Of a stretch of 46,747 nt of DNA, positions 39,901 through 46,747 are shown in pieces. The notes under the pieces are model-generated. The model saw only the letters and a program-made list of their open reading frames with translations, did no database searches and was not told where the DNA came from. Each line of letters begins with the position of its first letter. The stretch's first letter is position 1. Origin of the DNA: DASWIG01 sp965371445 (GTDB taxonomy: Bacteria; Acidobacteriota; Thermoanaerobaculia; Multivoradales; J023); assembly GCA_965371445.1 (NCBI GenBank), contig CBDUYN010000068.1:1-46747 (forward strand), given 5' to 3'. The position numbers and the translations under genes were made by a program.

Positions 39901-40213
39901 CGGGGTGATCTTGCTGGCAGGGATCGTCGTCAACAACGCCATTATCCTGATCGACTACACGAACCAGCTCCGCCGCAGCGGCATGGAGAAGCTCGCGGCG
40001 CTGCGCCAGGCGGGCCAGGTACGGCTGCGTCCGATCCTGATGACGACGGCGACGACGGTCCTCGGCCTTCTGCCGATGGCTCTGGGCCTGGGGGAGGGGA
40101 GCGAGCTCCGTACGCCCATGGCGCTGACGGTGATCGGCGGCCTCTTGGTGTCGACACTCCTGACGCTTCTCATCATCCCGACGGTCTACAGCGTCCTCGA
40201 CCGGGGCAAGTAG
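36998..40213 (+). CDS. RND-family efflux pump inner-membrane subunit
   Basis: This 1071-residue pump uses the proton gradient to export substrates. It has the RND layout: N-terminal membrane helix after Arg-Arg-Pro-Val, a porter loop with Tyr-Pro and an Asp-Pro-Ile-Val stretch, helices 2-6 with the TM4 motif Gly-Leu-Leu-Val-Asp-Asn-Ala-Ile-Val-Val (proton-relay Asp), a second porter loop, and helices 8-12 with Val-Asn-Asn-Ala-Ile. Between helices 6 and 7 there is an added segment of about 90 residues with two extra hydrophobic stretches. It resembles SwrC/YerP-type or HAE1-like pumps. The substrate cannot be told. It begins 81 bp after the adaptor, behind a hairpin, in the usual adaptor-pump order. 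Confidence 0.93.
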   Translation: MKIILFSTRRPVSVFIFSVAAVVFGLVAFRQLATDLLPDITYPSLTVRTIYEGTAPIEVESLITRPIENSVGVVNDVVRVTSSSRIDTSEVTLEFSWGTNMDLAALEVRERLDVLNLPFEADRPILLRYDPSLDPIVRIGLSGQQDLVRLRLLAEEQVKRALERIEGVAAAVVSGGLEEEIQVEIDERRLANLGWSADRLINRLRAENVNLTGGQLRDGQTEYLVRTVGELKRPDELNDIVISANGGAVIRLRDVARVVRGHKEREIITRINGQESVEVAIFKEGGTNTVNVSDLVKEGLEDLRERLVKVDPSLELTVVTDQARYIRQSVREVLQTALWGGALAILVLFFFLRSWKTTLIISVAIPISVVATFFLMYVGDISLNIVSLGGLTLGIGLLVDNAIVVLEAIQRKRETGMDDISAADAGASEVARAVVASTLTTICVFVPIVYVEGIAGQLFGDQALTVTFSLVVSLLVALTVIPMLASRHLAQVADVEDPAPPAPPEELGGWALGRYRLLSPLRWLKAGIFFVAVWLVRAVGLLASLLGRLVGLVLWLPLKVFGFVFDGLPAIYGRVLDRVLRHPLVTITAAVVLFVGSLQLVPHLGQELVPEMIQGEFFANLELPPGTQLDVTQRRLASLERTAMSLDGVSTVYALAGTSNEQGGVVGDRREHIGQLTVMVEPPTSEEKEEAMMEILRQAFDRQPHLEYRFGRPSYFSFRTPIEVEIRGYNLNLLKRLADTLLVRFQGVEGLTDLKSTTEGGNPELQISFDRERLAALGLDLNGVASVVRTKVQGTVATDIQREDRSIDIRLRAKEEDRDSVRDLLKLNVHQNGKTAIPLSAVARVEEVEGPAEIRRAEGDRVAVITANLVGRDLAAATADILEILEAMELPSGFDYRIGGQRQEMETSFESMRLAIALAIFMVYLVMASQFESLLHPLVILFSVPFSLIGVLATLYLFQITVSIVVLIGVILLAGIVVNNAIILIDYTNQLRRSGMEKLAALRQAGQVRLRPILMTTATTVLGLLPMALGLGEGSELRTPMALTVIGGLLVSTLLTLLIIPTVYSVLDRGK

Positions 40214-40297
40214 GGCAGGCTCTGCCTGAACCGCCGGAGAGCGCGAATCAGCGGCGATTCTCACTCCGAAGTGGCTTCTCGTGTAACCTTCCCTAGT

Positions 40298-40316
40298 TAC
40301 TCTCGTATGTAGAGTA
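40298..40316. promoter_or_regulatory. Palindromic operator candidate for PadR
   Basis: TACTCT-N7-AGAGTA is a perfect 6-bp inverted repeat with a 7-base centre, 40 bp before the padR-type start, where an autoregulated repressor would bind. PadR proteins bind short inverted repeats over their promoters. A second inverted repeat CGGCCC-AATGCC-GGGCCG follows at 40321-40338 in the presumed leader. Confidence 0.6.
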
Positions 40317-40355
40317 TTGACGGCCCAATGCCGGGCCGTGTCCAAGGAGGTGTCG

Positions 40356-40682
40356 ATGCCTGGAGTCTTCCTCGGCGAATTCGAGCTCTACGTGATGCTG
40401 GCGATCGCCCAGCTGCGCGACGGCGCCTACGGCGGGGCCGTGCGCAAGGAGATCGAGCGGCGGACCCGACGGCGCACGGCCGTCGGGGCGCTTTACGCCA
40501 CCCTCGACCGCTTGGGGGAGAAGGGCTTCCTCGCTTTTGAGGTGCCGACGCCCGAGCCGAGCCAACGGGGACGGCCTCGCAAGTACTGCCGCTTGACCCC
40601 GGCGGGAGAGAAGGCCTTGTCGCACTCGACCGCCATGCTCCAGCGCATGATGGACGGCCTCGTCTTCGCCCCGGAGGCGTGA
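40356..40682 (+). CDS. PadR-family transcriptional regulator of the ADOP pair
   Basis: This 108-residue winged-helix protein begins Glu-Phe-Glu-Leu-Tyr-Val-Met-Leu-Ala-Ile-Ala, then Tyr-Gly-Gly-Ala-Val, a Thr-Ala-Val-Gly-Ala-Leu-Tyr-Ala-Thr-Leu-Asp-Arg-Leu recognition helix and a wing with Arg-Gly-Arg-Pro-Arg-Lys-Tyr, as in the acidobacterial PadR group. AAGGAGGTG lies just before the ATG; a longer frame upstream is not favoured. Its TGA overlaps the ATG of the permease (TGATG), so the two are translationally coupled. It probably represses this operon through the palindrome at 40298. The inducer is unknown. Confidence 0.9.
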   Translation: MPGVFLGEFELYVMLAIAQLRDGAYGGAVRKEIERRTRRRTAVGALYATLDRLGEKGFLAFEVPTPEPSQRGRPRKYCRLTPAGEKALSHSTAMLQRMMDGLVFAPEA

Positions 40683-43534
40683 TGCGCTGGCGTTTTCGTC
40701 CTTCGACCGAGCCGCCGCGCGTCGCGCAGCTCCTGGTGGCTCTGGTGACGCCGCCTGACGAGCGGCAGGTCCTGCTGGCGGACCTCCAGGACGAGTTCGA
40801 GGAGCTCGTGGCGGCCGCGGGGACCGACTCGGCGCGGCATACCTACTGGGAGCAGGTCCGGGGCTCGATCGCCCCGGGTCTCGGCTGGCGTCTCGGGCAA
40901 TTCGGCTGGCGGCGCGGCGCGTTGGGCTGGCTGTCGCGCGTCCCGGCGTGGTGGCGTCCGGCGCCCGAGGTACCCACCGACGCCCACAACCGAGGAGAGA
41001 ACATGTCCGACTACTTAAACGACGTCAAGCTGGCGTTGCGCAGTCTCGCGAAGAGTCCGGTGGTCTTCGCCGTGGTGGTCCTGTCGCTGGCCATCGGCAT
41101 CGGCGCCTCGACGACGGTTTTCAGCATGGTCAACGCTTTCCTGCTGCGGCCGGCGTCAACGGAGCTTCCCGACGACTACGTCGCGATCTTCACCTCCGAC
41201 AGCGACGGTCGCCTCTACGGTGACACCTCCTACCCGGACTACCTCGATATGCTCGACGGCGTCGAAGCGATCGAGAGCACGTTCCTGCACCGCGTCGGCG
41301 GCGTCGAGCTCGACGACGGCGGCGGTCGCAAGCGGCTGCTGGTGGAGATCGTCGGCGGCCGTTATTTCGAGCTCATGCGGCTGCCGCTCACCCTGGGCCG
41401 CGGCTTCACGGCCGAGGAGAACGCGATCGGCAGTGCCGAGCGCCTGGTGGTGCTGAGCCACCACCTCTGGCAGCAGCGTTTCGGCGCCGATCCGGAGGTC
41501 CTCGGACGCACGGTCCGCCTGGACGGTCATCCCTACGCGGTGGTCGGGGTGGGACCGAAAGGATTCCTGAGCCGGCTTTTCGGCCTGCGTATCGACGCCT
41601 GGGTGCCGATGGGTGTCCCGGGCGGCATCTACCACGTGCGGCCGAGCGGCCTCGCCGACCGGTGCGACCGCCAGTACCGGGTGCTGGCGCGTCTGAAGCC
41701 GGGCGCGAGCTTCGTCCAGGTAAAGGCCCAGCTGGAGCTCCTGGCGCCGCGGCTCTACGGCGAGTATCCCGAGGCCTGGTCGGACTCGCGCGGCAAGGCC
41801 CGGACGTTCGTCGTCTTGCCGCAGGAGGAGGCGCTCGTGCCCGAGGACATGCGTGCCGGCCTGGGAGGTATTTTCGCCGTCTTGCTCCTGGGCACGGGAC
41901 TGATCGTCCTGATCGCCTGCTCCAACGTCGCCTGCATCTTTCTGGTGCGCGTCAACCTGCGGCGCCGGGAGATGGCGATGCGCCTGGCGCTTGGCGCGGG
42001 ACGCCGGCGCCTGGTCCTGACGCTGCTCGTCGAGAGCCTCGTGCCGGCGCTTCTGGCCGGCGTCCTGGGGAGCTTCCTCGCCTCCTGGGCTTGCGCCGCG
42101 ATGGGCTCGATCGAGCTTCCCTCGGGCATCCCCATCCCCTTGCAGTTCGACTTCCAGCTCGACTACCGGGTGCTCGGCTTCGCGTTCGTGCTGTCGGTCC
42201 TGACGAGCCTTCTCTTCGGCCTGGCGCCGGCGCTTGAGGGGGCGTCGCCGGATCTCGTGACCTCGCTCAAGGCCGACCAGGGGACCGGCGAACGGCGTCC
42301 CGGCGGCCGGCGATCCGGCGGCCGGCGATCCGGGCGGATGCGGCTGCGCCGTTTCCTGGTCGTCGTCCAGGTGGCGGCGGCGCTCGTCTTCGTCGTCGGG
42401 TCGGGGCTCATGCTGCGCAGCGTCGAGGCCGCGTCGTCGCTGGAGGTTGGCCTCGACGTCGAAAACAACGCCGTCATGGCCCGAGACCTTCCAGAGAGCC
42501 GTTTCAGCGACGAAGAGACCGCCCGCTACATGACCGAGATCGTCGAGCGGCTGCGCCGTCGTCCAGACGTGGAGGACGCACAGCTGGCGCTTTCAGCCGA
42601 GCTTTCGATCATGGCCTCGGTCTACCAGGCGGTGGTCGAAGTCGACGGCTACGAGCGCGGCGAGGAGGAGAGCACGGCCTTTTCCCACAACGCGGTGACG
42701 CCGGGCTACGTCGAGATGATGGGGATTCGCCTTCTCCGCGGCCGTACGATCGAGGACCGCGACCGACCTGGAGCGGCGCTCGCGGCGGTCGTCAACCAGG
42801 CTTTTGCCGAGCGCTTCTGGCCGGGCGAGGACGTCCTGGGACGGAGCTTCCGCACCGCGGTGGCGGAGAGCGAGGCGGAAAGCGCCGCCGGGCGCACCTA
42901 TGAGGTGGTCGGCGTGGTGGCCGACGGCCGCTACACGACGCTCGACAGCGATTCGACTCCCTTCTTCTGGACGGCCTTGCATCAGGCCTGGGACCAGCGG
43001 GTGATGATCCACGTCCGCGGCCGTACGAGCGCCGCCGACGCCCTGCGGGCGCTCAGCGAAGAGGCGACGCTCGAGCCGGGCGAGTCCATGTGGATCCTGC
43101 CGACGACCTACGAGAAGCTCATCTCGATCCATCTCGTCGGATCGCAGCTGATGTCGCGGCTCCTCGGCTGGGGCGGGCTTTTCGCCCTGGTGCTGGCGGT
43201 CATGGGGATCTACGGCATCGTGTCGTTCACCGTCACCCAGCGGACGCGGGAAATGGCGATTCGTCAGGCCCTGGGGGCGCGTCCGGATCAGGTGGTCCGG
43301 GAGGTGGTCGGCGACGGGGTACGTCTGTCCCTCTGGGGGCTCGCGGCGGGCTTCGCGGTGGCGTTGCCGCTCGCGGCGCTGGCGCGCAGCGACCTCTACG
43401 GCTTGAGCCCCCTCGATCCGGTGGCGGTGGGCGGCAGCGCCGTCGTGCTGCTGAGCGCCGCGATTCTGGCTAGCGCCGCCCCGGCGCGCCGGGTGTCGGG
43501 GACCGACCCGATGAACGCGCTCCGCGACGAGTAG
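40682..43534 (+). CDS. ADOP-type (acidobacterial duplicated orphan) ABC permease
   Basis: This 950-residue protein has two FtsX/MacB-type permease halves in one chain. A unique N-terminal extension of about 110 residues (Asp-Leu-Gln-Asp-Glu-Phe-Glu-Glu) ends in a loop, then Leu-Asn-Asp-Val-Lys-Leu-Ala-Leu-Arg-Ser-Leu and the first membrane span with Ile-Gly-Ile-Gly-Ala-Ser. A large periplasmic domain, three spans, a second periplasmic domain and a final Arg-Gln-Ala-Leu-Gly-Ala-Arg-Pro helix follow, ending Asp-Pro-Met-Asn-Ala-Leu. Such permeases lack an ATPase partner next to them, as here. The family is highly expanded in Acidobacteriota. The role is thought to be efflux or envelope stress sensing, by analogy with MacB. 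Confidence 0.92.
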   Translation: MRWRFRPSTEPPRVAQLLVALVTPPDERQVLLADLQDEFEELVAAAGTDSARHTYWEQVRGSIAPGLGWRLGQFGWRRGALGWLSRVPAWWRPAPEVPTDAHNRGENMSDYLNDVKLALRSLAKSPVVFAVVVLSLAIGIGASTTVFSMVNAFLLRPASTELPDDYVAIFTSDSDGRLYGDTSYPDYLDMLDGVEAIESTFLHRVGGVELDDGGGRKRLLVEIVGGRYFELMRLPLTLGRGFTAEENAIGSAERLVVLSHHLWQQRFGADPEVLGRTVRLDGHPYAVVGVGPKGFLSRLFGLRIDAWVPMGVPGGIYHVRPSGLADRCDRQYRVLARLKPGASFVQVKAQLELLAPRLYGEYPEAWSDSRGKARTFVVLPQEEALVPEDMRAGLGGIFAVLLLGTGLIVLIACSNVACIFLVRVNLRRREMAMRLALGAGRRRLVLTLLVESLVPALLAGVLGSFLASWACAAMGSIELPSGIPIPLQFDFQLDYRVLGFAFVLSVLTSLLFGLAPALEGASPDLVTSLKADQGTGERRPGGRRSGGRRSGRMRLRRFLVVVQVAAALVFVVGSGLMLRSVEAASSLEVGLDVENNAVMARDLPESRFSDEETARYMTEIVERLRRRPDVEDAQLALSAELSIMASVYQAVVEVDGYERGEEESTAFSHNAVTPGYVEMMGIRLLRGRTIEDRDRPGAALAAVVNQAFAERFWPGEDVLGRSFRTAVAESEAESAAGRTYEVVGVVADGRYTTLDSDSTPFFWTALHQAWDQRVMIHVRGRTSAADALRALSEEATLEPGESMWILPTTYEKLISIHLVGSQLMSRLLGWGGLFALVLAVMGIYGIVSFTVTQRTREMAIRQALGARPDQVVREVVGDGVRLSLWGLAAGFAVALPLAALARSDLYGLSPLDPVAVGGSAVVLLSAAILASAAPARRVSGTDPMNALRDE

Positions 43535-43988
43535 GCGCGGCGGATCCCGCCGGGCTCCGGGGGAGCAGATAGGGCTTTTCGACGAGTGAGAAGACGATGC
43601 TGACGCGAGACCAGGCCAGGCGCTTCTACGACCGGTTCGGTGCCCGGTTCGTCAAGAGCAGGTTTGAGCCGACGCTCCGCGTCGGCACTCTCCGCCGACG
43701 CTCTGCGTCGTCTTCCATGGCTGGCCTCTACCCTCGGCGTTGGCCCTTCTCACGAAAACGACATAGAGTACGGCCATGTCTGAGATCTGGAATTCATGGA
43801 CGCTGGCCTTTGTCCTCCTACACCCTGTTGTCCTCCGGGGCGTCGGCGACGCCGGGCGGGCTCAGGCGATCCTCGACCGCGCAACGGCCGCCTATGGCAA
43901 GGCCCGGCAACCGTGAGCCCCTCTATCCCGGTCCTCGATGGCGGTGCCTTGTCCGTCGGCGGCGAGCCGGAGCTGTCGGAGGTCGACG
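43535..43988. other. 454 bp intergenic with a methyltransferase start remnant
   Basis: The codons from 43597 (Met-Leu-Thr-Arg-Asp-Gln-Ala-Arg-Arg-Phe-Tyr-Asp-Arg-Phe-Gly) look like the start of a class I methyltransferase family that opens with YDRFG, but homology ends after about 20 codons, so this is a remnant. A CGGCGG-ATC-CCGCCG hairpin (43538-43552) lies just after the ADOP stop. No intact gene is visible before the STAND start, and its promoter must lie in the second half of this stretch. Confidence 0.55.
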
Positions 43989-46649
43989 TTGCCTGATATC
44001 AAGTGCCCCTATCCGGGCCTCGCGTCCTATACCGAGGAGGAGGCACGCTTCTTCTTCGGCCGTGAGCGCGAGACGCAGCAGATCCTCGACCAGCTCGACA
44101 CCACACGCCTGACGCTTCTCTACGGCGAAAGCGGCGTCGGCAAGAGCTCGGTGCTGCGTGCCGGGGTCATGGCGCGGCTTCGCGGGCCAGACGAGGGTGC
44201 TGCCGGTCCCGAACGAGTCGCGGTCTATTTCAAGGACTGGCAGGGCGACGCGATCGCCCTCTTGACAGCGGCTGTCGACGAGGCCGTCGCGACGGCTCGC
44301 CCCGGCTCGGAATCGCCTGCCGCAGTCGCCGTCACAAGCTTCGCGGACTACCTTCAGTCGGTTGCTCGCCGGCATGAAATCGAGCTGATCGTCGTCCTCG
44401 ACCAGCTCGAGGAGTACTTCGTCTACCACGGTGACGAGGAGGTGGAGGACGGCTCCCTGGCCGGCCAGCTCCTCGAGGCGATCCGCCGTCCGGCTCTGCC
44501 GGTTCGATTCCTGGCGGCATTGCGCGACGACACCCTCTCGCGACTCGACCGCTTCCGGCCCTTGATCCCGGATCTCGAGGTCGGCTCTCTGCGTCTTCGA
44601 CCCCTGGAGGGCGACGCGGCCCGAGAAGCGATCGTCCAGCCCGTCCGGATGTACGACTCGTTGAAGCCGGAAGAGCGGCGGTACGGCGGTATCGAGATCG
44701 AGCCTGCCCTCGTGGACAAGGTGATCGACCAGGTCCGCCGCGGGCGGCTGTCGATGGACGAGTCCGGCCAGGGCCGCTCGGCGGACCTCGGGGGCTGCGA
44801 AGCCGTCTTCCTCCAACTGGTCATGACCCGGCTCTGGCGCCGTGAGATCGAGACCGCCTCGCGAACGCTCTGGGCCAAGACCCTGGACGAGCTTGGAGGA
44901 GCGGCGGCGATCGTCCACAGGCATCTCGAGGAGACCCTGGCGGCACTCTCCGCGGAGGAGCGCGAGACCTGCGCCTTGATGTTTCCGCATCTGGTGACCC
45001 CGACGGGAGCGAAGGTCGCCTGCTCGGTCGAAGAGCTCGCCGAGCACGCCCGGACGACCCCCGAGAGCCTGGAGAAGCTGCTGGACCGGCTCGCGGGCGA
45101 CGAGATGGGGATCCTCACGCCAGCGACACCCGGCGGAGCGGACGCCCCAAGCTACGAGATTCGCCACGACGCCCTCGGGGCCGCGCTCCTGCAATGGCGC
45201 CGGCGCTATCGCCGGCACACGGCGATCCTCGGGTATGAGGCCGAGGCGGCGCGCTGGGGCGTCAAGCTCGAGGAGGAGCGCCAGAGGGGGCGGCAACTGC
45301 GCTGGTTGGTGAGCGCGCTTGTCGTCATGGTCGTCGCGTCGCTGGGTGCGACCCTTTTCGCGGCCTGGCAGGTCCAGGAGGCCCGGAGGGCTACCGAGGC
45401 GGCCGGAGGTGCCGGAGCCGCCGAGATCCGCGAGCTGCGCTCGGCGGCCGAGGAACGCGACCAGGCGCGAGCCGAGTCCCAGCGCCTCGCGGACGAGCTA
45501 AGCGCAGCCGTCGCCAACGAGCACAGGTTGCGCGAGAGGATCGAGAGCTACGAGAGGCTGCTCGAAGATTCGCAATCCACGTTGCGCTCCCTGGAGCCGC
45601 AGGGCGGAGCCGCGCGACAGGACCTTCGACAGCTGGAAGCCAATATGCAGGCGGCGATCGACGAAGCCGAAACGCTCCGCGAGCAGCTCAACGAAGCCGA
45701 CGCCAGGTACAGGGAGTTCCAGGACCTGGAAGAGACTCCCGGATCCGGAGCCTCCGCCGGCAAACCGAACCTTGCCGAAGCGATTCGAAAGCTTGAAAAG
45801 GAAAGAAACGAGCTCAGGGAAGAGCTGGAGGACGAGAAAAGATTACGGACGGCCCTGGCCGATCAAACCGTCGGCCTGGCGCGGTGGAACGACATCCTGG
45901 GGCGGACGGTGAGCGAGCTCCGAAAATACCTCGAAGAAAATGCCGACGGTGTTTTCGTGGAGCTGGCTGAGCGGCGCCTCGACGCTTTCGACGGCATGGC
46001 GCTCGTTTTGATGGCGCTCGAAGGCCTCGGCGGCGCGGACGCCGTCGATGGTGTCCAATCTATCGACCTGAGGGGTGAAGCCTTCTATCCTCGTCTTCAA
46101 CAGTCGGTCGCCGTCCGCTTTTTCTTCGAGCTTCCGGATCGTCTCTATCTTCAGCTCCACACGGTCCCCGATCCGATCGTCCTCGTGGCCGTGGGCGATC
46201 AGAGTTTCCGTCAGATGAACGGTGAGGCGCGAAAGCTCTTACCGGTCGAGAAGCGTTTGCTCTCGGTCTTCAGAGAGAATCCCTTCTCGGCGTTGCAGCG
46301 GCGCCAGGAGGAAGACCTGCTCGTCGGTTCCGTCGAGATGCGCGAGGTCGACGGTGCCACGGTGGCCTGGGTCGCCTACGAAGCTCGAGGCGAGATGTTC
46401 GGCCTGGGAGTGGATCCTGGAAGCGGCGAGGTGAAAGGCCTCTCCTTTCTGCGCCGCGGCGAAGAGGGGCGCCGCGACGAGATCTCCCAGGTCTACTCGA
46501 AGCGCGGCACGGTCGAAGGCGTGGAGGTCGCCTACTCCGTCGTCTTTGCCATGAACGGCGAGATCGTACTCGATCTGACGGTCGAATCGATCCGGGTGAA
46601 CGATCCTTTCGACGACGTGCCGTCCGAGGTGTTGGAGCAGGTTCGTTAG
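43989..46649 (+). CDS. nSTAND1-type ATPase with membrane span, coiled coil and LolA-like domain
   Basis: This 886-residue protein starts with a typical nSTAND1 entry: Cys-Pro-Tyr-Pro-Gly-Leu-x-Ser-Tyr, Phe-Phe-Phe-Gly-Arg-Glu, Walker A Gly-Glu-Ser-Gly-Val-Gly-Lys-Ser at about 46-53 and Walker B Val-Val-Leu-Asp-Gln-Leu-Glu-Glu near 133-140. A helical part with His-Asp-Ala-Leu-Gly follows. One membrane span lies at about 437-462, then a long coiled coil (about 470-660). The final 200 residues of beta strands (Val-Glu-Gly-Val-Glu-Val-Ala-Tyr-Ser-Val-Val-Phe) resemble LolA-fold outer-membrane lipoprotein-sorting domains. nSTAND1 proteins usually end in WD40 or similar sensors, so this end is unusual. 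I start at the TTG at 43989 because GGAGG lies six bases upstream; the ATG at 43938 adds 17 Ser/Arg-rich codons. Confidence 0.82.
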   Translation: MPDIKCPYPGLASYTEEEARFFFGRERETQQILDQLDTTRLTLLYGESGVGKSSVLRAGVMARLRGPDEGAAGPERVAVYFKDWQGDAIALLTAAVDEAVATARPGSESPAAVAVTSFADYLQSVARRHEIELIVVLDQLEEYFVYHGDEEVEDGSLAGQLLEAIRRPALPVRFLAALRDDTLSRLDRFRPLIPDLEVGSLRLRPLEGDAAREAIVQPVRMYDSLKPEERRYGGIEIEPALVDKVIDQVRRGRLSMDESGQGRSADLGGCEAVFLQLVMTRLWRREIETASRTLWAKTLDELGGAAAIVHRHLEETLAALSAEERETCALMFPHLVTPTGAKVACSVEELAEHARTTPESLEKLLDRLAGDEMGILTPATPGGADAPSYEIRHDALGAALLQWRRRYRRHTAILGYEAEAARWGVKLEEERQRGRQLRWLVSALVVMVVASLGATLFAAWQVQEARRATEAAGGAGAAEIRELRSAAEERDQARAESQRLADELSAAVANEHRLRERIESYERLLEDSQSTLRSLEPQGGAARQDLRQLEANMQAAIDEAETLREQLNEADARYREFQDLEETPGSGASAGKPNLAEAIRKLEKERNELREELEDEKRLRTALADQTVGLARWNDILGRTVSELRKYLEENADGVFVELAERRLDAFDGMALVLMALEGLGGADAVDGVQSIDLRGEAFYPRLQQSVAVRFFFELPDRLYLQLHTVPDPIVLVAVGDQSFRQMNGEARKLLPVEKRLLSVFRENPFSALQRRQEEDLLVGSVEMREVDGATVAWVAYEARGEMFGLGVDPGSGEVKGLSFLRRGEEGRRDEISQVYSKRGTVEGVEVAYSVVFAMNGEIVLDLTVESIRVNDPFDDVPSEVLEQVR

Positions 46650-46664
46650 GGGAGACAAAACCCG

Positions 46665-46730
46665 TTTCACCGGCTCGATACCGTCCTTCTGACTCTGGGT
46701 GGCAAGGTCAAGCAGAGAGCGCCGGTGAAA
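46665..46730. repeat. 10-bp inverted repeat after the STAND gene
   Basis: TTTCACCGGC (46665-46674) and its exact complement GCCGGTGAAA (46721-46730) flank 46 bp directly after the STAND stop. It could be a long-loop terminator stem or the ends of a small element. The window ends 17 bp later. Confidence 0.6.
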
Positions 46731-46747
46731 ACCGGCAGAGTGTAGGA

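Noticed and set aside
38323..40296. 657-codon open frame on the plus strand over the RND pump
   Set aside because: Out-of-frame shadow rich in Arg, Gly and Pro with no recognisable domain.
43538..43590. Hairpin CGGCGG-ATC-CCGCCG as a rho-independent terminator of the ADOP gene
   Set aside because: The nearest T-run is about 25 bases beyond the stem; stem-loops of this kind are common by chance at this GC content.
1..46747. Prophage or complete transposon
   Set aside because: No integrase, transposase, structural phage genes or target-site duplications were found despite the clustered pseudogenes; Rpn-like pieces are nucleases sometimes called transposases but are not mobile-element proof.

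Overview
The window is GC-rich bacterial DNA with strongly GC-biased third codon positions. The best lineage clue is the PadR regulator followed, with a TGATG overlap, by a very long two-module FtsX/MacB permease (40356-43534). That pair is the ADOP arrangement, a hallmark of Acidobacteriota. Large TPR/cyclase proteins, Uma2 nucleases, CsgG/VWA envelope genes and an nSTAND ATPase fit a free-living acidobacterium, perhaps Thermoanaerobaculia-like. The class is a guess. I saw no rRNA, tRNA, CRISPR array, transposase or phage gene.

Layout. (1) 1-3190, plus strand: a helical protein of unknown function, a DUF2610 small protein and a Uma2 nuclease with a coiled-coil tail. (2) 3190-4790: a graveyard made of pieces of the neighbouring genes (Uma2 start, pentapeptide-gene end, part of the helical-protein gene), a MazF-like remnant, a frameshifted BrnT with its partner antitoxin, and an Rpn/YhgA remnant. 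A 156-bp direct repeat flanks the toxin part. (3) 4790-12694, minus strand: seven tightly packed envelope genes (CsgG-like, VWA, unknown, GYF_2/DUF4013, M48-like protease, small membrane protein, membrane pentapeptide protein). (4) 12899-25094: a multihaem c-type lipoprotein, a secreted Calx-beta protein, a degenerate cyclase-TPR protein, RecQ, an LpxL-like acyltransferase beside a fragment of another, a beta-helix protein and an SGNH hydrolase. (5) 25259-29494: a methyltransferase, a frameshifted gluzincin, a chimeric FtsH-head/DUF4351-tail gene, a MazF toxin-antitoxin pair, and 0.8 kb of apparently non-coding DNA with a strong hairpin. (6) 29495-35089: the most striking locus. A pentapeptide-Mrr nuclease gene faces a minus-strand operon of a zinc-ribbon protein and four tandem pentapeptide-repeat paralogues. 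Two carry an intact TIR domain, one is frameshifted, and one has lost its TIR. (7) 35357-43534: an RND efflux adaptor and pump, then the PadR/ADOP pair. (8) 43989-46649: an nSTAND ATPase whose usual C-terminal sensor appears replaced by a membrane segment, a coiled coil and a LolA-like beta domain.

The core genes (RecQ, RND, ADOP, cyclase-TPR) have clean frames, while conflict-type genes carry repeated single-base frameshifts, truncations and fusions. The accessory parts look like a site of fast turnover in which modular recognition parts (pentapeptide, coiled coil, STAND) are recombined with effectors (TIR, Mrr, toxins). The best candidates for an undescribed system are the tandem pentapeptide-TIR operon with its zinc-ribbon leader and facing pentapeptide-Mrr gene, and the membrane STAND-LolA-like protein. 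All statements come from reading the sequence; no searches were run.
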